Part shown: one piece after another, positions 17,428 to 26,349 of the stretch | How positions within the stretch are numbered: position 1 is the stretch's first letter | Layout: each line of letters begins with the position of its first letter | Origin: Bacteroidota bacterium | GTDB taxonomy: Bacteria; Bacteroidota; Bacteroidia; NS11-12g; UBA955 | Assembly (NCBI GenBank): GCA_016787485.1 | Contig: JAEUUL010000008.1 | Coordinates: forward strand, 124,001 to 188,000 | Length of the DNA stretch: 64,000 nt | Direction of reading: 5' to 3' | Made by a program: the position numbers and the translations under genes | Notes under the pieces: model-generated | The model's input: the letters and a program-made list of their open reading frames with translations, nothing else | What the model was told of the DNA's origin: nothing | Database searches by the model: none

Positions 17428-20085
17428 ATGAGGAAGTTAAAACCCTGCCTGTTGATGTTTTATTCATTATTATTAATGAATTCATATGCCATGGACTCAT
17501 TGCGCATTAAAAACAACATATACATTGATAATTCAGAAGGAATAATGTATTTGAAATATCATGGCGCAGATTATATATCCTATGGCACCAGATATTTCAG
17601 AAAACATTCTGCCGCCAGATATGGTCTAATAAGAATAATCAGCCGGAACACAATGCAGATCATTGACAATACAAAAGGTTTTCCGGATGACATGTACATA
17701 ACTTCAATGGCTGTATACAGAGATACCTTGCTGGCTGCAACAACCAAAGGCATTTATTTCATCACAGACAGTACCGCACAACCCTGGTGGTTAAGTGGAG
17801 TAATTTCAGCAACTGAGTATTATTCATTATCCGTACAGAAAAATTATTTGTTAGTGGGTTGCGACACGGGTATAGTGCTTGCTGGTCCAAACTCTATTGA
17901 GAGGATTTCAGATTTTATAGCAATTCCTAAATCGGATTTTATACAATGTGCATTTGCCAAATCCTTTTTAACTGCAATAATCAATGATACGCTTTACCAA
18001 TATGAACCATTAAAACGAAAACTATCAAAATATAAAATAGAGCCCGGGTGGAATGTCAGTATTATTACTTTGGGAGATAGACAGTATATCCATAAAATAT
18101 CCAGCATTGATTATTTCATGGTTTTAGACAATAAAGGGTTAAGACCTTTAATGCAATCAATAAACAGGTGTGACTTCACCGGAGAAACCCAATATAAGAC
18201 CAGTAATTTTGTTACTATCAACACTTGTTCGCGCATCATAGGATATAATGACACCGAATTTATCTTTCGCCAACAATGGGACTGTCCGAATACCAGCTAT
18301 ATTCCAATGTGGGGGATTATGAACGACCATGGCATGGAATATCTGATCGATGACAGGCTTGGATATTTAGGACCTTATGACATAGAAAATGCTATAATTG
18401 GAATTAACAATGACACTTTTTTATCTATATCAAAAAACTATATTTACTATATCAACAAAAATGATATTTTCAATGAGATAAGAAATAAAAACAGAAGAAT
18501 CCCGAAACTTGATATCGGACAGCTCAGGATGAGTTTAAATCCAGTGAACTTTCATCAAAGGGATTTGAGTACCGCCGGAATTGTCAGGGATGAAGATTGT
18601 TTATCTACCATTTTTGGAAGATCACTGTGGTTTGGTGGAAAAGATTCAGAGGATTCTATTCATTTTGCCGCTACAACCTACCTTCAAAATGGAAATGATT
18701 ATTTGCCCGGACCGCTTCTTTCAAATGGCACCACAAATGATCAATTACAGTCATTGTTCAAAAAAGTTTGGAGTATTTCCAGGGATGTGATTGAAGCACA
18801 TCAGGCTGAATTCAATTTAAAGGGTAAGGTTACTCATGTTCATCCAGATATTTCGGACTGGCCTGCATATTATGCAGACAAAGGAGATACCATACAAATT
18901 GCTCCCTGGGAAGATGTGAATAAAAATGGAATTTATGATCCTGAAAATGGAGATTTTCCCAAAATAAAGGGCAACATGGCCTTGTTTGCAGTGTATAATG
19001 ATATGGCAGGCGCACCCCAGGAGTGTATTGCCCCGAGATCTGGTATACAGGTGAATGCGATGTTGTATGGATATCATTGTCCTCTTGCAACCGACGACAG
19101 CATTTCCTGGATTTTAGACCACACGGTTTTCGTTGAATCTTCAATCACGCTAAAAGGAAAGGAGGAATTGCATGATGCCATTGTTGCAGAATGGTCTGAT
19201 ATGGACATTGGAATGTATAATGATGACTATATTGGATCTGCTCCGACCTATAATTTTGGGTTTACCTATAACTCAGATACCGAAGACGAGGGTTATTTGG
19301 GATCTGGCCACAATCCGGGGTCTCAGAACCTGATTGTTCTCAAAGGCCCCAGGCCCCAACCCAATGATGGAATTGACAACAACAACAATGGCATAACTGA
19401 TGAATCCGATGAACAATGCCTGATGTCCTATTTTGGTTCATACTTAAACAATTTTAATCCTTTGAATGGAAATCCCCATAATGCAAGTGCTTTTTACAAT
19501 ATTTGTTTTAACCGCTTGAACAATGGCAATGCTAAATTCGTTGGATCAGATTCCATACGGTTTCTTTATTCACATGGATTGGATCCGGATCACCCAATGC
19601 TGAATTACAATCAAAAAACCAGTAATGAAAACGGGAATAATCAGCGCATGGTTGTGTCTTCGGGTCCATTTTCAATAAAACCCGGTCAAACCATTCCCTT
19701 TCATATTGCTTACTTTTATACAAGAAATTATTCTGATTCAAATCAGTTGCCCTTTGCGTTGAAAGCGTCTGCTTTAATTAAGAATATCTACGAAAAATCA
19801 GGAATGATTGACTGTTGGCAATTGAATACAATCAATGCAAAGTTGAATCAAAATACAGTTGAACTTTATCCAAATCCTGGTAATAATTTGTGTCATTTAA
19901 CATCAGAACGCAATTTGTTTTTGATTCGCGTATATGATTTGCTTGGAAATCAGGTGCCATCAACGATTGAATACAATGGAAAAAATGTCACCATTCGCTT
20001 GAATTCAGCCCTGCCCGGCATTTATATCGTTCAAGGCTTTAACGACGACAAACCATTCAATATTAAATGGTTAATTCAAGAATAA
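17428..20085 (+). CDS. Large secreted protein, T9SS type A sorting domain, function unknown
   Basis: An 885-residue protein. The ATG at 17428 gives a good signal peptide (MRKLKPCLLMFYSLLLMNSY); an in-frame extension to 17368 has no such character and would start before the promoter box. The N-terminal ~330 residues hold propeller-like strand repeats (ISSIDYFMVLDNKG, YLIDDRLGYLG). The middle has Asp-rich turns (DVNKNGIYDPENGD, DNNNNGITDESDE) that resemble calcium-binding loops. The C-terminus is a T9SS type A domain starting at VELYPNPGNN. Codon use is visibly more AT-rich than in the flanking genes (many AAT, ATA, TTA), so it may be a recent arrival or simply a fast-evolving surface protein. 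No enzymatic motif was recognised. Confidence 0.78.
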   Translation: MRKLKPCLLMFYSLLLMNSYAMDSLRIKNNIYIDNSEGIMYLKYHGADYISYGTRYFRKHSAARYGLIRIISRNTMQIIDNTKGFPDDMYITSMAVYRDTLLAATTKGIYFITDSTAQPWWLSGVISATEYYSLSVQKNYLLVGCDTGIVLAGPNSIERISDFIAIPKSDFIQCAFAKSFLTAIINDTLYQYEPLKRKLSKYKIEPGWNVSIITLGDRQYIHKISSIDYFMVLDNKGLRPLMQSINRCDFTGETQYKTSNFVTINTCSRIIGYNDTEFIFRQQWDCPNTSYIPMWGIMNDHGMEYLIDDRLGYLGPYDIENAIIGINNDTFLSISKNYIYYINKNDIFNEIRNKNRRIPKLDIGQLRMSLNPVNFHQRDLSTAGIVRDEDCLSTIFGRSLWFGGKDSEDSIHFAATTYLQNGNDYLPGPLLSNGTTNDQLQSLFKKVWSISRDVIEAHQAEFNLKGKVTHVHPDISDWPAYYADKGDTIQIAPWEDVNKNGIYDPENGDFPKIKGNMALFAVYNDMAGAPQECIAPRSGIQVNAMLYGYHCPLATDDSISWILDHTVFVESSITLKGKEELHDAIVAEWSDMDIGMYNDDYIGSAPTYNFGFTYNSDTEDEGYLGSGHNPGSQNLIVLKGPRPQPNDGIDNNNNGITDESDEQCLMSYFGSYLNNFNPLNGNPHNASAFYNICFNRLNNGNAKFVGSDSIRFLYSHGLDPDHPMLNYNQKTSNENGNNQRMVVSSGPFSIKPGQTIPFHIAYFYTRNYSDSNQLPFALKASALIKNIYEKSGMIDCWQLNTINAKLNQNTVELYPNPGNNLCHLTSERNLFLIRVYDLLGNQVPSTIEYNGKNVTIRLNSALPGIYIVQGFNDDKPFNIKWLIQE

Positions 20086-20111
20086 ATAATTTGTAAGCTC
20101 AATAAAACGTT

Positions 20112-20579
20112 TTGCGCACCCACTCCTATACCTCCCAAATCACCTGGACCGGCAACCGCGGAACCGGCACCAGCCGGTACGATGCATACGACCGAAGCCA
20201 TCTGTGGGAAGTGGAAGGCAAACAGCCGGTGCAATGTTCCTCAGACACCCCGTTTCGCGGAGATGGCAGCCTGCACAACCCTGAAGACATGCTGCTGGCA
20301 TCCCTCAGCAGTTGCCATATGCTTTGGTATCTGCATCTGTGCGCCGATGCAGGAATTGTGGTTACATATTACCAGGACCGGGCCAGTGGAGATATGACGG
20401 AAGTACCGGGTGGTGGCGGATATTTTGAAAAGGTGATTTTACACCCCGTGGTTACAATTACTGACCCCGGAAGAATTGCTGATGCGTTGGCCCTGCACGA
20501 TGCTGCACACAGCAAATGTTTTATTGCAAATTCAGTGAAGTTCCCCGTATTGCACGTACCGGAGGTTCGTATCGCCTGA
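20112..20579 (+). CDS. OsmC family protein
   Basis: A 155-residue protein of the OsmC/Ohr fold. It has the early strand YTSQITWTGN, the helix PEDMLLASLSSCHMLWYLHLC with the first redox cysteine, and HSKCFIANSV with the second. These two cysteines reduce organic hydroperoxides in characterised members; the subgroup here is YhfA/OsmC-like rather than Ohr. The only start codon that covers the first strand is TTG at 20112; the next in-frame ATGs would remove half of the fold. It lies 26 nt after the T9SS gene, and its stop is separated by a single base from the stop of the convergent cyclase gene. Confidence 0.85.
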   Translation: MRTHSYTSQITWTGNRGTGTSRYDAYDRSHLWEVEGKQPVQCSSDTPFRGDGSLHNPEDMLLASLSSCHMLWYLHLCADAGIVVTYYQDRASGDMTEVPGGGGYFEKVILHPVVTITDPGRIADALALHDAAHSKCFIANSVKFPVLHVPEVRIA

Positions 20580-20580
20580 G

Positions 20581-22599
20581 TCAGGCTTTTCCACTGCGGC
20601 CAAGAACAAAATACATATCCACTGCACCTTTGTTTTTTGCTTCGATTTTGCCCCGGTATTCCAGTTCGAAGTGGTCAGTCAATAAAGCCCGGGTACTGCC
20701 GGAAATATTGATTTTGCCCGGTTCGCTGTTTTGTTCCATTCGTGCAGCCAGATTGACCGTATCACCCCAGATATCATAGGCAAATTTCTTGATACCCACT
20801 ATGCCGGCCACTACACTGCCACTGTTGATACCAATGCGGAAATCGAAAAATGAACGCCCGGCCTGTTCCCGTTGTTGGCGGTATTGAATCATAAACTGCT
20901 GAATTTCGAGGGCAGCAATTACAACCCGGATGGCATGGTCTGCTTGTGGTTCAGGCAGGCCACCCGCTGTAATGTATGCATCTCCTACTGTTTTTATTTT
21001 TTCCAGTCCCAACCCTGTTACAATGCGGTCAAATGCAGCAAAACAATAATCCAGTTCGGAGACCAGATCTGCCGGGGTCATTTTCTCTGTAATGTTTGTA
21101 AAGCCCACAAAGTCGATGAACAAAACGGTTACATCGCTGTGAAAACGAGCATCAGATGCTCCCTTTTCCTTGAGTTCCTCAGCGACTTGCCCGGGCAGAA
21201 TATTCAATAAAAGCGAGTCGGATTTTTCTTTTTCCAGTGCCAGATCATGGTGTGCTTTTTTCTCCCTCCGCAAACTGCGCCATATCAAAAACAATACGAC
21301 GATGAGTACGAGAATACCGGCAATAAAAAAGAGTTCCCGCTGTCTTTTCTTTTCAACTTCAAGCCTGTCAATAATGATTTGTTTGTCTTTGAGTGCAAGC
21401 TCCCGTTCTGTTGTGAGTTGCTCTACTTTTACCTGACTTTCAATGGAAAAAATAGAATCTTTTAAATGATTGTATTCCTTTATATCCTGGAGTGCTCCTT
21501 TGAAATCTCCGGTTTCTTCCTTCACCATGGTGAGAAATTCCAGAAAGTAATAAAGTTGTCCGGGGTCCTGAGCCAAACGACCAGTGTCCGCACAACGCTG
21601 AAGATAATCCCTTGATAATGCCAGACATTGGGATTTATTCATGGGCATATATTTACCGGGAGGAATGATTTTAAAATCCTGATATATGCGATAATAGTAT
21701 AGCCCGATGTTGCCACAGGCTATAGAAATACCAGAAAGACTTCCCATTTTTCTGTACGTTTCAAGTGCCTGAAACTGGTAAGAAAAAGCAGTAGGGAAAT
21801 CTTTTCTGATTTGATATATCACAGCAATACTGTTCAGATTTCGTGCAATTCCTTCCGGCATTTCAAGTTTGCGGAACTGCTCAAGAGCCTGCTCATAAAA
21901 ACCCAGCGCCCGGTCATATTGTTCCAGATCAGACCATGCATTTCCCAGATTTCCCAGCTGAATAGCCACACCTTCAAGGTCATTGTTCTCGCGGTGTCTG
22001 ACCAACGCCAGGGAATCATAATAAATGGTTTGCCGGTAATTGTGCATGCGGGAATAAATATTGCCAATGTTTCCATATTGATTGGCGATACCCGTTTTGT
22101 CATTGATGGCTTCAAAAATCTTTAGGGCTTTAAAAAGATAATCAAGACTCTTGGGATAGTCTCCCATTTGGTCATACACCAGCCCCATATTACCCAGATT
22201 CTGGGCCAGATATAAGCGGTTACCTGATGTTTCATTGATGCTCTTTGCCTGATTCAGCGCATGCAGGGCTTTCAAATTGTTGCCACTGTTTATATAATTC
22301 ACAGCCAGTGCATTCCACAAACGGGCGGTACCGGTCGTATATGCCAGTTGCCGGGACAGTGCCAGTCCCTCTTCTGCCCTTTTCAATCCCAGCCCGGCGT
22401 CGTAATCGCTGTAACCCATGCTCAGAGAAGCCAGAATGCGCACACGGTGCGTATCCTTGCCCGTTCTTTTCAGCGCGTTCTCCAGCGAATCCAGCCTTTC
22501 CCTTCCCTGCAATTGGGCCTGAAGACCAGACTGTGTGCAAAAAACAACAACAATACACACACCCCAAATCAGGAATTGAGGAATTTTTATTCTGTGCAT
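20581..22599 (-). CDS. TPR-containing class III adenylate cyclase
   Basis: A 672-residue membrane protein. Residues 1-28 form a signal peptide. TPR-like helical repeats fill about 90-400, placed in the periplasm. A coiled-coil lead-in and a single membrane helix follow (about 424-441). The cytosolic catalytic domain spans about 485-668. Metal-binding D496 and D540, adenine-specifying K536 and D609, and transition-state N616 and R620 are all present, so the enzyme should be active and specific for ATP. It probably turns a periplasmic protein-binding event into cAMP. It is the last gene of a minus-strand group with a beta-barrel protein (14 nt upstream) and a papain-like peptidase. Confidence 0.88.
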   Translation of the reverse strand: MHRIKIPQFLIWGVCIVVVFCTQSGLQAQLQGRERLDSLENALKRTGKDTHRVRILASLSMGYSDYDAGLGLKRAEEGLALSRQLAYTTGTARLWNALAVNYINSGNNLKALHALNQAKSINETSGNRLYLAQNLGNMGLVYDQMGDYPKSLDYLFKALKIFEAINDKTGIANQYGNIGNIYSRMHNYRQTIYYDSLALVRHRENNDLEGVAIQLGNLGNAWSDLEQYDRALGFYEQALEQFRKLEMPEGIARNLNSIAVIYQIRKDFPTAFSYQFQALETYRKMGSLSGISIACGNIGLYYYRIYQDFKIIPPGKYMPMNKSQCLALSRDYLQRCADTGRLAQDPGQLYYFLEFLTMVKEETGDFKGALQDIKEYNHLKDSIFSIESQVKVEQLTTERELALKDKQIIIDRLEVEKKRQRELFFIAGILVLIVVLFLIWRSLRREKKAHHDLALEKEKSDSLLLNILPGQVAEELKEKGASDARFHSDVTVLFIDFVGFTNITEKMTPADLVSELDYCFAAFDRIVTGLGLEKIKTVGDAYITAGGLPEPQADHAIRVVIAALEIQQFMIQYRQQREQAGRSFFDFRIGINSGSVVAGIVGIKKFAYDIWGDTVNLAARMEQNSEPGKINISGSTRALLTDHFELEYRGKIEAKNKGAVDMYFVLGRSGKA

Positions 22600-22613
22600 T
22601 GTTCCTGTATCAA

Positions 22614-23489
22614 TCAGAAGGTAAACCGGGTGCGAATGGTGCCTATAACTGAATTGAATGGGTATCTGGGCGACAGAACTTCCCGCGGTTTGGAATTGTC
22701 ATAACCTGAATTTCCAGGGGTGTTTGTATTTTCATTCAGCTCTTTCAGATACTCAAATTGTTTATCTGCCACTTTCATCGATTGAAGATTGTCATTTCCC
22801 TTGTCGTCAAATCGGGTGTATTCCCATGACTTGCCGGTCGCAGAATAAAACTGTGTGCGGATATCAAATCCGATATTGAAGCCGCTGCTTACCTGATAAT
22901 CGCCACCAAATCCGGCATTGAATCCGAATCCCGGGCGCAGCCTGGTTGTGCTCTGAATGTCGTAATCCACTGCACCATTTGTTCCTCTGGTTTCATAGTA
23001 TCTGATATTTCCTCCCGGATAGAATGTGGTGCCGAACCTGGCTTCGCCGTGCCAGTCTCCTTCGCAGCAGGTGCGGGTTACGGCTTCCATACTCAGGCCT
23101 GTAAGTCCGGATTTCAACTCCGATTTTTCCAAATAACCGGTGTTGAGTGAATACTGGTCTTCCAGTTGACGTGCCCCGAAAGTGTGCTGCACACCCGCTG
23201 ATAATCCAAAGCAGGGATCGAAAAAATAGTTTGCCCGGGCAGAAACAGTGGCTCCTGTTCCATAAGAGCCATACACATTTTCACGCGATTCAAGTTTGGC
23301 TCCATTCCAGCTGGTTTTGTCGCCAAAATCGGTGCGCTGGCTGGGAAATGAATAACCAATGCCAAAATCATAGCGCCAGGGCGTTGCCGGTGGAGGGTTG
23401 GTTTTGATTTTCAGCGGCTGCACCGGTCCGGCCAGCAATAAGGTCTGTGTAAACACAGAAAGTGCAATGGTGAATGATACTGTTTTCAT
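22614..23489 (-). CDS. Outer-membrane beta-barrel protein, unknown function
   Basis: A 291-residue protein beginning at the ATG at 23489, which opens a signal peptide (KTVSFTIALSVFTQTLLLAG). The frame extends to 23543 without signal-peptide character. The body alternates aromatic and polar residues in short strands (WRYDFGIGYSF, ATVSARANYFFD, GFGFNAGFGGDYQ) and ends in phenylalanine (RTRFTF), as outer-membrane barrels do. I estimate 8-12 strands. Two adjacent cysteines (TRTCCEGDW) may form a periplasmic disulfide. It lies between a membrane-tethered protease and a sensor cyclase with short gaps (37 and 14 nt), so the three are likely co-transcribed. No ligand or partner can be named. Confidence 0.72.
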   Translation of the reverse strand: MKTVSFTIALSVFTQTLLLAGPVQPLKIKTNPPPATPWRYDFGIGYSFPSQRTDFGDKTSWNGAKLESRENVYGSYGTGATVSARANYFFDPCFGLSAGVQHTFGARQLEDQYSLNTGYLEKSELKSGLTGLSMEAVTRTCCEGDWHGEARFGTTFYPGGNIRYYETRGTNGAVDYDIQSTTRLRPGFGFNAGFGGDYQVSSGFNIGFDIRTQFYSATGKSWEYTRFDDKGNDNLQSMKVADKQFEYLKELNENTNTPGNSGYDNSKPREVLSPRYPFNSVIGTIRTRFTF

Positions 23490-23526
23490 GGGTATGTTTT
23501 GGTTGGTTTTGGTCAGAAGGAAGAAC

Positions 23527-25089
23527 CTATTTATCGACTGCAATGGTTACCAATATCGCGGCTTCATCAGATGCAGGGGCAGAAACAGCAACCTTTTTGC
23601 CATCGGTAAATTTTGCGCTGCTGCTCAGATTACCAACCATTGCCAACCGGAATGCTGCTGCAAAATCTGCATCAGGACGGCTGTTCACCGCATCGCGTAT
23701 TTTTTCATAATTGATGGGTTTGCGTGTGATAAGCACAGCCATAAAATCGCGTTTGCCCTTATCGTCCGGCACCATATTAAAGCCGCGGGGAAATACCCGG
23801 GTGCCCGTTACTCCGCAGTAAGGTGAATGTTTGGCAGTATATGGATACAGTACATAACATGTATTGTCCGTTTCCTGACCAAACACGTAGGTATAACACT
23901 CCAGGTTGTTTTTAATGTGAATTTTAAACGGTGTTCCTTTTGTCACAGGTTTTTCTGTGCTGTACATGCCTTTTCCATTGTGTACCAGTGCAATTTCTTC
24001 TTTGGTGGAGGAATTCACCAGCCCGAATTCTGCTTCGAATTTTTCCGGCATCACCTCGCCGGCTTTGCCCATGGGAGCATAAGCATATGCCTCGCGGGTA
24101 AAGTGCACAAAGTCTTTGTACCTCACCCATGCAATGCCATCTTTGCCCCATTCGGTTCCCCAACTGTTCATAATCTGCAGCGCCCCGCCTTCCAGATTGT
24201 CGTCGTACCCGATGATGGTCATGGCATGGCCGCCAAAACCGGACATGTCGTAGTCTTCTGATGTGGGATGCCATACTTTTTGCCCTACCATATCCTGCAT
24301 AAAGCTGCCACCCACCATCATACCAATGGCCACCGGTGAACCTGCAGCTACGGCATGTTTAATCTGCAGAATATCCTGAAGTTTCAACCCCTGCTGTGGG
24401 TTTTCACCAAGTCGCTGTGCGCCCTTGATGGTGAAATTGGTAGCCATGTCCCGCAGGTTGCCGGGCACCTGTCTGCTGCATGTATTGGGATCATAGGGAA
24501 ATTCACTCAGCGGCACAGCTCCGTTTTTCTGCATCCAGTCCACAGCCCGTTGAATGTAGCTGCCCTGGCAGTTTTCATCAATTTTTATGTTGTTATACAG
24601 ATAGGAAGGACTGAATGCCACATCATCGGGATTTTTACCGGTTTGCCTTGCATACAAAATGGTGCGGATGGCATATGCATTGCTCCAGGCCACGCAGCTT
24701 CCCTGTGCACCCTGGTTGCCCCGTTTGGGAGCATATTCCGCCAGCGTTACCGCTTCAGGCAATGGATTCGCCTTATTGTCTTCGTACAGAAAATTGAAGA
24801 TATCTGACTTTGCATATTCCTTTGGGTCAAGCACATCGCCGGTGGCAAAGGCTGCCTTTTGAGAATCGTCTCCTCCCGAAGGCAGCATGTTACAACCACC
24901 CTTCCAGAAGAAAAGGACACCTCCCACAATGAGTGCTGGAATGATTAGTTTCGGATAGCGGAAAATCAGCCCGAAAAGCATGGGCAACAGGCTGCCCAGT
25001 CCACCACGGCCACCGCCGCCGCCACCCCCTCCGGGGCCATTGTCTGCCGGATCCTGATCGTTCGGATCCTCTACCATTCTTATAGGCAT
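23527..25089 (-). CDS. Membrane-anchored papain-like (C1) cysteine peptidase
   Basis: A 520-residue protein. Residues 1-30 are acidic and then glycine-rich. A transmembrane helix follows at about 39-62. The C1A peptidase domain covers about 100-340, with catalytic C132 (GAQGSCVAWS), H288 (GGHAMTIIGYDD) and N308 (IMNSWGTEWG). The last ~170 residues form an immunoglobulin-like domain similar to DUF4384 domains that often accompany Bacteroidota peptidases (strands CYTYVFGQ, CYVLYPY). There is no cleavable signal peptide; the helix should leave the protease in the periplasm. It is the first gene of the peptidase-barrel-cyclase group, with a promoter box 4 nt before its ATG. Confidence 0.85.
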   Translation of the reverse strand: MPIRMVEDPNDQDPADNGPGGGGGGGGRGGLGSLLPMLFGLIFRYPKLIIPALIVGGVLFFWKGGCNMLPSGGDDSQKAAFATGDVLDPKEYAKSDIFNFLYEDNKANPLPEAVTLAEYAPKRGNQGAQGSCVAWSNAYAIRTILYARQTGKNPDDVAFSPSYLYNNIKIDENCQGSYIQRAVDWMQKNGAVPLSEFPYDPNTCSRQVPGNLRDMATNFTIKGAQRLGENPQQGLKLQDILQIKHAVAAGSPVAIGMMVGGSFMQDMVGQKVWHPTSEDYDMSGFGGHAMTIIGYDDNLEGGALQIMNSWGTEWGKDGIAWVRYKDFVHFTREAYAYAPMGKAGEVMPEKFEAEFGLVNSSTKEEIALVHNGKGMYSTEKPVTKGTPFKIHIKNNLECYTYVFGQETDNTCYVLYPYTAKHSPYCGVTGTRVFPRGFNMVPDDKGKRDFMAVLITRKPINYEKIRDAVNSRPDADFAAAFRLAMVGNLSSSAKFTDGKKVAVSAPASDEAAILVTIAVDK

Positions 25090-25093
25090 GCTG

Positions 25094-25127
25094 CGAATTT
25101 AAGCGGTTGATGCATACAGGAAAACAA
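25094..25127 (-). promoter_or_regulatory. Promoter of the peptidase-barrel-cyclase group
   Basis: Reading the minus strand: TTG at 25127-25125, a 23-nt spacer, then TAAATTCG at 25101-25094. The start ATG (25089) follows after exactly 4 nt. Confidence 0.5.
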
Positions 25128-25279
25128 TATCTTCCGTTCTGCATAGGAATGGGCTGTTATTTTTTTCTGTGACAGACAACGAACGGACAGATCCAATACA
25201 CTTTCATACAGGATGCAAATCATCATGCCAATTTACCGGGTATTATCCACCGCAGTCCGGGGTTGTGAACCGAAATGCG

Positions 25280-25287
25280 TAACTTTG
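25280..25287 (+). promoter_or_regulatory. -7 box of lpxD
   Basis: TAACTTTG matches the consensus exactly. It lies downstream of the ATG at 25275, so if used it rules out that ATG and favours the GTG at 25299. Confidence 0.5.
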
Positions 25288-25298
25288 CCCGTTTAAGG

Positions 25299-26345
25299 GT
25301 GCTTACTGCAGAAGAAATAGCGAGGGTAACCGGTGGTACGGTGGTGGGCGATGCCCGTGTGGCCATAGACCGCCCGTCGAAATTGGAAGATGCCATTGAA
25401 AACAGTCTTTGCTTTTTCTCAAATCCCAAATATGAGCATGCCCTGTATGAATCAGCAGCCGGCATCGTTCTCGTGCCCACAGGATTTTCACCTTCCCGGG
25501 AATTGAAGTGCACCCTGATAGAGCACGATAACCCCTATTATGCATTTTGTATCATTCTCACCCGCTACTTCGACCCGAATATCCATAAAACCGGAATTGA
25601 AGCGGGCAGTTATATTTCCGCTTCCGCACAAACGGGAGAAGGTGTTTACATCGGCACAGGCAGTTATATAGATGATGAAGCCATCGTTGAAGACGGCGCT
25701 GTAATATACCCCCAGGTTTTTGTGGGCAGGGGTGCAAAAATCGGCAAAGACACCATTTTGTATCCCGGAGTAAAGGTATACGCCGGCTGTATTATCGGGC
25801 AGTCATGCATCATCCATAGCGGTACGGTCATTGGCAGTGACGGCTTTGGCTTTGCACCGGTAGCCGGCAGGTATGTAAAAATACCCCAGATAGGCAATGT
25901 TGTGATAGAAGACCACGTGGAAATAGGCAGCAATTGCAGCATAGACAGGGCTACCATGGGCAGCACCATTATCCGCACAGGCACCAAGCTGGACAATCTG
26001 ATACAGGTGGCCCACAATGTTGAAATTGGCGCACACACTGTAATTGCTGCTCAGGCCGGAATCAGCGGGAGCACCCGCATAGGCGCCCACAACCAGATCG
26101 GTGGTCAGGTGGGCATTGTAGGGCATATTACCATCGCAGACAATACCGGGATTGGTGCACAGGCCGGAGTGAGCAAAAGCATAGAACATCCGGGTACCCA
26201 GTGGATTGGCTCACCTGCCAGTCCGTTGAAAGAGCAATTCAGAGCCTGGGCTGCCTTCAAAAACCTCCCAAACCTGGTGCAGGAAATACAACAATTGAAA
26301 AAAGAACTGGAGTTATTAAAAAGCGAGTCTACCGAACGCCAATAA
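25299..26345 (+). CDS. lpxD: UDP-3-O-acylglucosamine N-acyltransferase
   Basis: A 348-residue enzyme that adds the second hydroxyacyl chain in lipid A synthesis. The N-terminal uridine-binding domain starts [13 protein letters not shown] left-handed beta-helix of hexapeptide repeats follows ([27 protein letters not shown]), including the catalytic histidine in VAHNVEIG, and a C-terminal helix of [11 protein letters not shown] type. The frame is open from an ATG at 25275, but the GTG at 25299 fits homologues better and lies after the -7 box. It is the first gene of the lipid A cluster, 4 nt before lpxC-fabZ. Confidence 0.92.
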   Translation: MLTAEEIARVTGGTVVGDARVAIDRPSKLEDAIENSLCFFSNPKYEHALYESAAGIVLVPTGFSPSRELKCTLIEHDNPYYAFCIILTRYFDPNIHKTGIEAGSYISASAQTGEGVYIGTGSYIDDEAIVEDGAVIYPQVFVGRGAKIGKDTILYPGVKVYAGCIIGQSCIIHSGTVIGSDGFGFAPVAGRYVKIPQIGNVVIEDHVEIGSNCSIDRATMGSTIIRTGTKLDNLIQVAHNVEIGAHTVIAAQAGISGSTRIGAHNQIGGQVGIVGHITIADNTGIGAQAGVSKSIEHPGTQWIGSPASPLKEQFRAWAAFKNLPNLVQEIQQLKKELELLKSESTERQ

Positions 26346-26349
26346 GCGT

